Below are positions 56,374 to 64,000 of a stretch of 64,000 bases of DNA, piece after piece; position 1 is the stretch's first letter, and every line of letters begins with the position of its first letter. The stretch lies in the NCBI RefSeq assembly GCF_900141845.1, contig NZ_FQZB01000004.1:289752-353751 (forward strand), in the 5' to 3' direction. The notes below the pieces were generated by a model. The model did not search any database and was not told the origin of the DNA. It saw only the letters and a program-made list of their open reading frames with translations. The translations under genes were made by a program, and so were the position numbers. This DNA is from Clostridium cavendishii DSM 21758. GTDB lineage: Bacteria > Bacillota > Clostridia > Clostridiales > Clostridiaceae.

Positions 56374-57108
56374 TTATACATAATTTTTTTCAAGATACTT
56401 AATCCATTGACTTTGTAATTCATTCTCCGTTATACCAATACTGTTAACAAAATCATTTGGTGCTTTAATCAAACTACATAATTTGTCATAACCAAACATT
56501 TCAACTATTGCTTCTACTATTGTATATGAATACTGGTAACCATTAACTTTAAAAAATTCTTCAAAATCTTCCCCTGTATCTAAATCTTTAAAAGTAGGAA
56601 CTATATTACTTCTAAGACCACCCCTAACAGTTTCAATTATCCAGCTTTCATTATTATCCTTTGCTTCATAACAGGCAATTCCTTCATTTAACCATCTAGG
56701 AGTATTACCATTTAATCCATTTACTATTATATGAACAAACTCATGAACAGCTGTATTTACAACATTATCAAAATTTGAACCAGGTGGTGGATTTAATGGA
56801 GATGCTATTATTATTTTACTCTTCCCAACACCTCCTCTTATCCAATCAGGTGCATTCGGAAAACCTAATGCATTATGAAGTTCATTAAAATCTGAATGAA
56901 TTTCTATAATTAATTTATCATCTAGCTTCTTTTTTAAGTGGGTTGTTATCCTATCATAGCTACTTTCAAGAACATTACATACATCTTCTATACATGTTTT
57001 ATCACTATCTGTATAATAAATTATAAAATGTTCTATTTCCTTTTTAAAATTTAATTCATACTCACGCTTTGATTCTTTTAAACATGATTTATTATTTTTA
57101 TCTATCAT
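56374..57108 (-). CDS. peptidase MA-like zinc metallopeptidase
   Basis: 244 residues, no signal peptide. Gluzincin motif HEFVHIIVNG with downstream Glu in RWLNEGIACYEA (HExxH + E). The upstream ETVRGGLR-type and C-terminal QWIKYLEKNYV segments fit the small peptidase MA family of clostridia. Lack of a leader suggests a cytoplasmic or spore location. ATG 57108 follows AGGAGA. Substrate unknown. Confidence 0.85.
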   Translation of the reverse strand: MIDKNNKSCLKESKREYELNFKKEIEHFIIYYTDSDKTCIEDVCNVLESSYDRITTHLKKKLDDKLIIEIHSDFNELHNALGFPNAPDWIRGGVGKSKIIIASPLNPPPGSNFDNVVNTAVHEFVHIIVNGLNGNTPRWLNEGIACYEAKDNNESWIIETVRGGLRSNIVPTFKDLDTGEDFEEFFKVNGYQYSYTIVEAIVEMFGYDKLCSLIKAPNDFVNSIGITENELQSQWIKYLEKNYV

Positions 57109-57220
57109 TTTAAATTTCTCCTATCCTTATATTTTTAACTAACTTCTACCTTATTCTTTATATCTATTACAATTTCCACATTATATAAATTATAACATTT
57201 ATTAATTCCCAATGTACATA

Positions 57221-57270
57221 AAAATAGCCTCATTCCTATCTTTTAAAATAACAGGTATGAGACTATTTTA
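57221..57270 (-). terminator. hairpin terminator after the 50-residue gene
   Basis: AAAATAGCCTCATTCCT pairs with AGGTATGAGACTATTTT with small mismatches around a 16-nt loop; U-rich on the minus-strand 3' side. Confidence 0.65.
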
Positions 57271-57309
57271 CTATTAAGGTTAAGCATATATCTATTCTCC
57301 TTAGTAATA

Positions 57310-57462
57310 TTAAAAATTAAATGAATTAATATTTATATTTAATATCAAATCTGCTACCTCTTTACCATATTCCTTTTCATCTAAAGAATTTTTAACCTCT
57401 TCTATAATATCACTATCATCTTTTATTAAAAAAAGTTTGTCTAAAATCTTTCTTAATTTCAT
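57310..57462 (-). CDS. hypothetical 50-residue protein
   Basis: ATG 57462 lies 8 nt after GGAGG. An amphipathic basic N-terminus (MKLRKILDKLF) is followed by an acidic middle (KDDSDIIEEVKNSLDEKE) and an Asn/Ile-rich end. Good initiation and termination signals suggest it is expressed. No family recognised. TATAAT lies about 35 nt upstream of the start. Confidence 0.6.
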   Translation of the reverse strand: MKLRKILDKLFLIKDDSDIIEEVKNSLDEKEYGKEVADLILNININSFNF

Positions 57463-57870
57463 TTTTGTTTCCTCCATTTTTTTATTTATTTTATATACTA
57501 ATTATAGAATGTAAGCTTTTAAATCACCATTACAGCTGAATTACAGTATTGTATTTTTTTCTTACACTTTTGTAATATACTCGTCTCTTCTTCATTTATC
57601 TCTTTTCCCTATACTTATATAATACATGATAATATATAAAAAAATTTAAAGAACTTCTTAAGAATATCTTAATATTAAAAGGGTCTCCTCTATAAAAATT
57701 AAATTCCTTAAATATTTATTATAAATTGAATATTTCTATATAATTAGGTGTAAAAATTTCTATATATATTGCAATTAAAATTCTACATTGAATTAAATAG
57801 TAATAATTAATCTACCTTATAAGTAATTTTGAAATTACTTTATCAAAAGCACATTACGAAGTATCTATTA
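57463..57870. other. intergenic region upstream of the 50-residue gene
   Basis: 408 nt, AT-rich, without a credible ORF. It holds the probable promoter of the 50-residue gene, a near-palindrome TACAGTATTGTA near 57545 that could be an operator, and a 9-bp hairpin AAGTAATTT/AAATTACTT near 57820-57840. Confidence 0.4.
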
Positions 57871-58366
57871 AAATAAAAAAACAGCAATCAATTTATCATT
57901 ATAATAAATTGAGTTGCTGTTTCATTTTAGATAAAGCACTTAATAATCTTCGCTCGCACCAACATAAATAAACCTTATCAATAATTTTGATAAAAAGAGG
58001 ATACCAAATAATAATCTTTCGACTATTAATTAGCAATTCTTTACTTATGAAGATGGGTTGCTCGACTATATAAAATATTTATATAACTATATATAACCTT
58101 TCGGCTATATATAACCACTTTTTATCAACACTTTATATAATCTTAGTTCGACCTTATATCATAAGTTGGAACCTTTATTTAATCAAATTAATCGACTAAA
58201 TAAAAGCTTTTCCTAACAATATAAAATCTTCTCTCCGACTAAGTATAAGCTAAAGGTTTCTAAAGTCTTTAACCCATAAATAATCTTTGACCGACTTATA
58301 TACACCTTTTTTAAGAAGCATATATAAATCTTGACTCAACTGTTAAGCACCTTATGATATTATCTT
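57871..58366 (-). ncRNA. large structured RNA candidate, unassigned family
   Basis: No ORF, but dense secondary structure on the minus strand. An 11-bp closing helix joins 58343-58353 (AAGGUGCUUAA) to 57933-57943 (UUAAGUGCUUU). Inside, AAGAUU occurs six times (ends at 58332, 58287, 58230, 58144, 58018, 57950) and GUCG six times; at least four stems are closed by GAUU paired with AGUC, e.g. 58063-58142 and 58149-58228. One hairpin has a 10-bp stem and a GAAA tetraloop (AUAUAUAGCC-GAAA-GGUUAUAUAU); another is AAUAGUC-GAAA-GAUUAUU. The 3' end is a strong intrinsic terminator (57879-57896 with 57904-57922, then U-tract). It lacks the conserved core motifs of RNase P, tmRNA, 6S or SRP RNA. The promoter is not clear; it could be read through from the DUF1836 gene 55 nt upstream. 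Confidence 0.7.
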
Positions 58367-58420
58367 AACCATTTATATTTAATATATACTGGAAATTAGA
58401 GGAGAAAACTATTATATATT

Positions 58421-58957
58421 TTATTCTTCATTTAACATCTTTTGTTTAATAAGACATTTTTGAATAAATATCTTATGTACAAAAGATATTACTGTAGATC
58501 TTAATACTTCACTTGCATATGTTATATGTGTAGCTGAACTAGGAGCTGAAAAATCCCTTGTTGTAAAAACAGCCTCTAAGCCTTTTTCTAACTCTATACA
58601 AAAATAATCATAAGCCACTTCTATGGAATACGTTTCTATTTGAATTTTAATAAGTTCGCATATTTCAGTTAAGCTATATACTTGTTTTAAAATACAAACT
58701 ATTATTAAATAAGCTAAATGCTTTTCATTATATTTTTTATCCTTAGGTGGTGCTACAATTTTTTGCTTTACATAGTTATTAAGCATAGTTGGTGTTAACA
58801 ACTTTTCTTGTGAATTAAGATTTATATTATTTAATATTTTCTCTATATATAATATAACTTGATCCTTATATAATTGAACTTTTGGTAATTCATTAAATCT
58901 TGGGCAATGAAATTCTAAAAGCCTTTCTACATCTTTTTCATTTAAAAATCCGCACAT
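58421..58957 (-). CDS. DUF1836 domain protein
   Basis: 178 residues. The DUF1836 pattern is visible: PRFNELPKVQLYKDQVILYIE, LLTPTMLNNYVKQKIVAPPKDKKYNEKHLAYLIIVCILK, YSLTEI. The middle resembles a MerR-like winged helix, so DNA binding is possible. ATG 58957 follows AGGAGG. It lies 21 nt downstream of degV, so the two are one operon, a pairing common in Firmicutes. Confidence 0.88.
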   Translation of the reverse strand: MCGFLNEKDVERLLEFHCPRFNELPKVQLYKDQVILYIEKILNNINLNSQEKLLTPTMLNNYVKQKIVAPPKDKKYNEKHLAYLIIVCILKQVYSLTEICELIKIQIETYSIEVAYDYFCIELEKGLEAVFTTRDFSAPSSATHITYASEVLRSTVISFVHKIFIQKCLIKQKMLNEE

Positions 58958-58978
58958 TTTTCCTCCTAAACCAGTTTA

Positions 58979-59830
58979 TTATCCTAACATATTATGCTTT
59001 TTTATTGTTTGTATTGAAATACATCTAGGACCTCCTTGAGTAGTAAATACCGGTCCTAACTTTTTAATTTCTATTTTTGAATCTTTTATATTTTCTAGTA
59101 TAATATTTTTTGCTAAAATTGCCAACTCTTCATTACAAGCATGTGAAACATATATATTATAGGTATTATCCACTCCTGCTTCTAATAAAGCTTCACATAT
59201 TTTTGCAACAGCCTTAGAAAAGGTTCTTTTTGTTGTAAACTTTATTAGTCTTTTACCATCCTCTGAAATTTTTACTACAGGTACTAGTTTTATTAAAATT
59301 CCTATTTTCCCAGCTAAAGTAGAAATTCTTCCACCTCTAACTAAATAATCAAAATCATTTGGAATTAAAAATGACTCTGATGTTTTAATAAGTTCTTCTA
59401 TAATATTTATTATTTCTTCCTTTTGTTTTCCACTCTCTACAAGTTTAACAGCTAAATCTACTAAATATCTATGTGGACCACAAAGTGTTTTAGAGTTAAT
59501 AACACTAATTTTATCTTTGTTCTCAGCCATTTCCTTAGCCATATAAGCTGAATTATAAGTACCTGAAAGACCATCTGCCATAGCTATATTAATTATCTCA
59601 TAATCTGAATATTTATTATATATCTCTAATACTTCTCCAATTGCTGGCTGAGAAGATGTTGGTATATGTCCCTCATTAATAATATCTATAAACTCTTCTG
59701 TATTTATTTCTTCATATTCCTTATAAGTAGAATTATTTATTGTAACTGAAAGCGTAGCAACTTCAATATTATTTGCTCTAGCCTCCATAGCTGAATAAAG
59801 TGTTGATGAATCAGAAACAATTTTTATCAT
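58979..59830 (-). CDS. DegV family fatty-acid-binding protein
   Basis: 283 residues. KIVSDSSTL at the N-terminus, TSQPAIGE, IAMADGLSGTYNSA, and PNDFDYLVRGGRIS are the DegV hallmarks. DegV/FakB proteins bind a fatty acid for phosphorylation by FakA and entry into phospholipid synthesis. ATG 59830 follows AGGAGA. First gene of a two-gene operon with DUF1836. Confidence 0.93.
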   Translation of the reverse strand: MIKIVSDSSTLYSAMEARANNIEVATLSVTINNSTYKEYEEINTEEFIDIINEGHIPTSSQPAIGEVLEIYNKYSDYEIINIAMADGLSGTYNSAYMAKEMAENKDKISVINSKTLCGPHRYLVDLAVKLVESGKQKEEIINIIEELIKTSESFLIPNDFDYLVRGGRISTLAGKIGILIKLVPVVKISEDGKRLIKFTTKRTFSKAVAKICEALLEAGVDNTYNIYVSHACNEELAILAKNIILENIKDSKIEIKKLGPVFTTQGGPRCISIQTIKKHNMLG

Positions 59831-59982
59831 ATTATCTCTCCTACAAATATCATTTTCGTTTAAAAAACTAAAATATATAGTTTTAAAAACTACATGTATT
59901 AGATTAACACACTAAATACTTTTTATCAACTACTTTTACAAAAATTTCATATTTAATTTCAAATCAATTTTCCTGAAAAATA

Positions 59983-60006
59983 AGAGATAGGCGATAGCCT
60001 ACCTCT
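59983..60006 (-). terminator. intrinsic terminator after GH101 gene
   Basis: AGAGATAGGC/GCCTACCTCT stem (one mismatch) with GATA loop, followed on the minus strand by a T-rich tract; 9 nt past the GH101 stop. Confidence 0.8.
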
Positions 60007-60015
60007 TTGTGTTTA

Positions 60016-63000
60016 TTATTTATTTTTATTTTCTACTTCTTTAACATAAATATTATCTAGTATTAATTCACTAAACCCGTCCCCTTTATCTATAGATAGA
60101 TAATAATCATTGCAATCTCCAGTTTTAAACTTCTTTATTATATTACCTGCTTTATCTCCTGTAGCTTCAAGTGGTATTTTTATAAGTTCTCCTTTTGATG
60201 CTGACTTAATTGTAATCGAATAATTAGGTGATGCATCCTTTAATGAATATAAGAAACCTAATTCATACTCTTTATTGCGTTCTAATTTAAATCTAGATTC
60301 TTCTGTTATTAGCATTTCACCTTGTTCTTCTGGTTGTTGATTTGTTTTTAACGAGAATTTACCATCTAAAACATAGCTCATAATTTGTCTACCATTTGAA
60401 TCTTTTTCAGCTAAATGAGATCTATTTGATTGTCCTAAGCCTGGTGCTAAATAAAATGCTCCTATTCCTTCATCTGCATTTTCAAAATCCTCATAGAATA
60501 CATAATCCTCTTTATTATTTTTTGCTTGTATTTCACAAATCCTAAAATCATCTACAAAAACAACTGAATTTTTATCTCCTTTATCTATTTTTATAGATAT
60601 ATTTGCTTTATTAACTTCCTTTGGTACTGTAAACTCAACATTCATTCTTTCAAAGGTATCGTTATACCATTTAACAGCTTCACCTTGCCTTACCTTTGCT
60701 TTTCTTGTTATAACGTTGCTAACTTTCTTTCCATCACATTCTAGTTCTAAAGTAACCTTTCTATTATTATCATTTTTTACCCATGCAGAAACTGAATAAG
60801 TTTTACCAGACTCTAATCCTCTAATATCTTGTGAAATCGTAGCATCTGCACCATTATTACCACTAACCTTTATTAAATCATTACCATTTCTCTCCTGAAT
60901 ACATTCATTGTAAACATTTATATGATTAATGTCTCCAAAGTTTGAAGTCTTCTTCCAAAAATCCCATGATTGTGAGTCAAAACCTGGATCTTTTATTTGA
61001 GCTCCATCTCCCCAATTATTTATTCTTTCTACTTTTTCAAATGATTTTAATATTAAATATGGTGTATTCTTTTTAACATCTAACTTAACCTTATTATTGT
61101 AAACTGGAACTTCTTTTACAAATGTTCTCCCTAGATCCGACAATTCATATAGGTATACCTTGTTAACTCCAGACCACTTAATTGGTAATTCCCACATAGA
61201 GCTTGTCCCAAGCGGATTCCAATGATATATTTTTTCATCTTCCTTAACTGGGTCCCATGGTAAAAACAAATTAGTTTTGCCTACACCTTTTTCATTTATA
61301 GAATTCTCTGGAGTAGTGGCAACTAATCTACCATCTTTATAGTAATTAATATTCTTTCCTTCTCTTACTGCCCTTAAATTATTTTCAAATGTAATTTCAT
61401 TATCATCCATTGTCATTATTTTAAAATGTTGCATATACTTTGTTGGTAATACCTGATTATAAAATTCATCTATACCGTATTCACCTTCTATACAATGTTT
61501 GGTTCCCCATCCTCCAGCTAATAAATGCTTATTTCCTTTTAAAAGAGGATCTGATAAGAATATATCATGAGTATCATTTTTTATAAATCTCATAATCTTA
61601 CTTGCATTACCTTTATTAGGATATACAGGATCACCACCCCAATGAGTCCATGGAACTTGTTGTTCAAGAGGTCCATTCATTTCTGTAGCTAAACCATAAC
61701 CTAATGAATTTACTTTACTCGCTAACTCATAAGCATTCCATCCATTTCCGGTATATACATCTACATATACCCAAGATAAATTTGGTGCATCATTTTTTAG
61801 AAGATCTAGTCTTCTAAATAATTCTCCAGTAGTTATATCTGCTCTTTGATCTACATAGTAAGCCTGATCTAACCATCCCCAACCAGGTGCATTTTTGTTC
61901 ACTATACCTTTTGGTGTTTCAAAAGCATCTAACATATATTCTGTAGCATTTATATGCACACCTACTTTAGCGTTATATTTTTTTCCTTCCTCTATAAGCT
62001 TATTAAAATCTTTTTTACCACCTTGTCTTATTCCTATATGCCCACCATAGTCTGGATGTGAATCATCATGACCTTCAGCTTGATACCCTTTTTCTAATAC
62101 TAATTGTCCAAACTTATCAGTATAGTTATATAGTTTCTTTATAGTATCTAAGCCTCTTAAAAAAGGATTTTGTGTATATGCAATATTAAAGTCTATATAA
62201 GATAAACTATTTTTTATATCTTCTCCACCTACGGGTATTTTCATATTTTCTCTATATAATATAGCTGCATCCTGCCAAGACACATTATTATCCTTATTTT
62301 CATCTCTAGCAATTAATAACTCTAACCAAGGTAATTCTTTTTGATATAAATTACTTCCTAAATCAGTTTTATCCTTTAGAACTTCTCTATAAGTCCAAGT
62401 TCCACTTGCTATTCCTGTTTTCTTATATATTCCTTGTTCATCTTGCCTATTTTCAGTAGTTACTACTGCTCTATTCCCACCTTCAATGGTATTATTATTT
62501 ATTGTTACAGCAAAATCATTATTATTTAAAAAGGCATAGGTTTTTCCTTTTGCTCCTACTTCTGTTTCATCTACTGATTTAAATTCTTCAATTATATTGT
62601 TCCAATCTCCTGTAGTCACAACAGATGCAATACTTCCCTTTTCTCTATTTGTTACTGCAGCCAAACTTTGAGATGGAAAGTTTAAATATTGTAATTTAAC
62701 ATTGTTTTCTTTGACATCAGTTACTTCCATTCTTAGCTTATTATCATTAATAACAATTTTTAATGTAATAGCCATATTTAATTCTTTAATATTTAATTTA
62801 TATTCTATAAAATTATCCTTTACAGTTGCTGTTACTTGTGGAATATATTTTTCGCCATTAACTTCAATTACATATAATTGTTCTTTTTCTCCAGCAAGTA
62901 CCTTTTTATCCTCTTTCCATGTATAACTTACTACTCTAGGAAAATTTTTATCTACGACAACATCCATTTTGTCTGATTTAATGCTTACCAATTCTTCTTT

Positions 63001-63846
63001 TATCTCTGGTGGTGCTATTGGAGCTAGTTCTTGAACCTTAACATTATCTAAGGTTACAACTTTATTTCCATACCACCCACTTAAACCTATTTTTCCAGCC
63101 TTAGTTGGTAAATTAGTTATAGATGTTCTTCCTTTTGATTCATTATTTATAAATAATTCTACGTTGTTATCTTCCACTTTTACTTTGATTTTATACTTAA
63201 CATCTTTCTCTAGTTTAAAAGAACATGGAAAACTACCATATTGTCCTGCTCCATTTTTCCAAATCCATGATCCAGCATCATAACAGATAGCACCCCATTC
63301 TGTTTCTGAAAAATATCTAAATAATAATCCTATTCTTCCTTGATCACTATTTACTGTAAAATCAGTTTCATAAGTAAAATCCTTTACATTAGGACACTTC
63401 ATATCTACAGCTGTGGATACTCCATTCATCGGTATTTTAATATTTCCATCCTTAACTACTATAGTTCCTGTACTTTTTGTTATTTTATAATCTCCTTTAG
63501 TAGCATCTGTTTCAAAATCATTATTATAAGTTATAGCCTCACCCTTTACACTAACAGTAGCATCTGCCTTTAAGTCAGTCCCCTCAACCTTACCCTGAAC
63601 CTTAAATGTATTTGGTTTACTATATGAATCTTTGCTAATGCTTCCTCCCCCAATAAGTCTTGTCCATGTTAAACCTGCATAATCATCATAGTTTTGAATA
63701 TATGTTTTTTCAGTTACACTACTAGTATATTCTTGTTTAACATTTGATGTAGTTATATCACTAGCTAATGCATACTGTGGTATTTGACTTACTAACATTA
63801 TCACTGCAACAATACACGTAATCTTTTTACTCATAGATTTATTCAT
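60016..63846 (-). CDS. secreted GH101 endo-alpha-N-acetylgalactosaminidase
   Basis: 1,276 residues from ATG 63846, 7 nt after GGGGGG. Signal peptide 1 to about 29 (KKITCIVAVIMLVS, ALAS). Residues about 90-265 form a concanavalin-like domain (FTYETDFTVNSDQGRIGLLFRY). The GH101 catalytic region follows: QAEGHDDSHPDYGGHIGIR, nucleophile Asp696 in WVYVDVYTG and acid/base Glu722 in LATEMNGPLE. After the barrel come a beta domain, a galactose-binding-like module (SGKTYSVSAWVKND) and a second C-terminal module. The enzyme releases Gal-beta-1,3-GalNAc from Ser/Thr of mucins. No LPxTG or dockerin is seen, so it should be free in the medium. It is shorter than the best-known clostridial relative. Confidence 0.93.
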   Translation of the reverse strand: MNKSMSKKITCIVAVIMLVSQIPQYALASDITTSNVKQEYTSSVTEKTYIQNYDDYAGLTWTRLIGGGSISKDSYSKPNTFKVQGKVEGTDLKADATVSVKGEAITYNNDFETDATKGDYKITKSTGTIVVKDGNIKIPMNGVSTAVDMKCPNVKDFTYETDFTVNSDQGRIGLLFRYFSETEWGAICYDAGSWIWKNGAGQYGSFPCSFKLEKDVKYKIKVKVEDNNVELFINNESKGRTSITNLPTKAGKIGLSGWYGNKVVTLDNVKVQELAPIAPPEIKEELVSIKSDKMDVVVDKNFPRVVSYTWKEDKKVLAGEKEQLYVIEVNGEKYIPQVTATVKDNFIEYKLNIKELNMAITLKIVINDNKLRMEVTDVKENNVKLQYLNFPSQSLAAVTNREKGSIASVVTTGDWNNIIEEFKSVDETEVGAKGKTYAFLNNNDFAVTINNNTIEGGNRAVVTTENRQDEQGIYKKTGIASGTWTYREVLKDKTDLGSNLYQKELPWLELLIARDENKDNNVSWQDAAILYRENMKIPVGGEDIKNSLSYIDFNIAYTQNPFLRGLDTIKKLYNYTDKFGQLVLEKGYQAEGHDDSHPDYGGHIGIRQGGKKDFNKLIEEGKKYNAKVGVHINATEYMLDAFETPKGIVNKNAPGWGWLDQAYYVDQRADITTGELFRRLDLLKNDAPNLSWVYVDVYTGNGWNAYELASKVNSLGYGLATEMNGPLEQQVPWTHWGGDPVYPNKGNASKIMRFIKNDTHDIFLSDPLLKGNKHLLAGGWGTKHCIEGEYGIDEFYNQVLPTKYMQHFKIMTMDDNEITFENNLRAVREGKNINYYKDGRLVATTPENSINEKGVGKTNLFLPWDPVKEDEKIYHWNPLGTSSMWELPIKWSGVNKVYLYELSDLGRTFVKEVPVYNNKVKLDVKKNTPYLILKSFEKVERINNWGDGAQIKDPGFDSQSWDFWKKTSNFGDINHINVYNECIQERNGNDLIKVSGNNGADATISQDIRGLESGKTYSVSAWVKNDNNRKVTLELECDGKKVSNVITRKAKVRQGEAVKWYNDTFERMNVEFTVPKEVNKANISIKIDKGDKNSVVFVDDFRICEIQAKNNKEDYVFYEDFENADEGIGAFYLAPGLGQSNRSHLAEKDSNGRQIMSYVLDGKFSLKTNQQPEEQGEMLITEESRFKLERNKEYELGFLYSLKDASPNYSITIKSASKGELIKIPLEATGDKAGNIIKKFKTGDCNDYYLSIDKGDGFSELILDNIYVKEVENKNK

Positions 63847-63889
63847 AATAAATCCCCCCATAAAATCAGAATAATTAATTCATTAAATT

Positions 63890-64000
63890 TTATTGACTAT
63901 TATTTAGAAATTCCATAAATCTGTTAAATGCTTGCGCTCCTTTTCCATCAAGTTTAAATACACCACAATCAATTAATACATCTTTAAATACTAACCCTAT
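63890..64000 (-). CDS. C-terminal fragment of an unidentified protein
   Basis: The last 36 codons of a minus-strand gene that starts outside the window (stop TAA at 63892-63890). Visible motifs include FKDVLIDCGVFKLDGKG and FNRFMEFLN. Too little to name. It ends 44 nt before the GH101 start, so the two may share an operon. Confidence 0.6.
   Translation of the reverse strand: MGLVFKDVLIDCGVFKLDGKGAQAFNRFMEFLNNSQ

Noticed and set aside
57871..58366. RNase P, tmRNA, 6S or SRP RNA identity for the structured RNA
   Set aside because: None of the conserved core sequences of these RNAs (for example GAGGAAAGUCC of RNase P or a tag-peptide frame of tmRNA) is present.
57871..58366. CRISPR array, suggested by repeated AAGATT and GTCG motifs
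   Set aside because: Motifs are 4-6 nt, irregularly spaced and explained by paired stems; there are no 24-37-nt direct repeats and no cas genes.

Overview
The window is low-GC, gene-dense Firmicute DNA with strong AGGAGG-type ribosome sites, U-rich intrinsic terminators, clostridial [FeFe] hydrogenase and a large Csp-type germination protease array. It fits a spore-forming Clostridium (cluster I); the species cannot be fixed from sequence alone. No rRNA, tRNA, CRISPR, IS element or prophage was seen.

Layout. 1-13 kb, mostly minus strand: a truncated beta-propeller sensor; a Ca/Mn-type P-ATPase behind a yybP-ykoY (Mn2+) riboswitch; [FeFe] hydrogenase; a DEAD-box-like helicase with altered motifs; small basic and zinc-ribbon proteins; IlvE (plus strand); a MerR regulator. 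13.2-35.9 kb: eight consecutive subtilisin-like (S8, Csp-type) protease genes, all minus strand, encoding twelve catalytic domains, including two 1,770-residue polypeptides that each carry three complete protease units. 36-41 kb: methyltransferase-like protein, MerR regulator divergent from a MATE pump, ferredoxin-nitroreductase, HxlR regulator. 41-48 kb: acetamidase/formamidase, then response regulator, two ABC transporters and a histidine kinase in one operon, resembling lantibiotic/peptide-antibiotic resistance modules. 48-54.4 kb: chemotaxis receptor, a DtxR-family regulator divergent from FeoA-FeoB. 54.5-64 kb: secreted GH18 chitinase-like enzyme, a gluzincin peptidase, a large candidate structured RNA, DUF1836 and DegV proteins, and a secreted GH101 endo-alpha-N-acetylgalactosaminidase that would act on mucin O-glycans.

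The most unusual signal is in the protease array. All eight genes have a strong Shine-Dalgarno core (GGAGG or GGGGG) followed by exactly 8 nt and an in-frame AUA codon at the point where the paralogous reading frames should begin. In two genes no in-frame ATG, GTG or TTG lies between that AUA and the middle of a conserved domain. None of the other genes in the window shows this. The array therefore appears to be translated from AUA start codons as a group, which could hold synthesis low or tie it to initiation-factor (IF3) status. The second unusual object is the 0.5 kb candidate RNA at 57.9-58.4 kb, with a closing helix, repeated GAUU/AGUC-closed stems, GAAA tetraloops and its own terminator.
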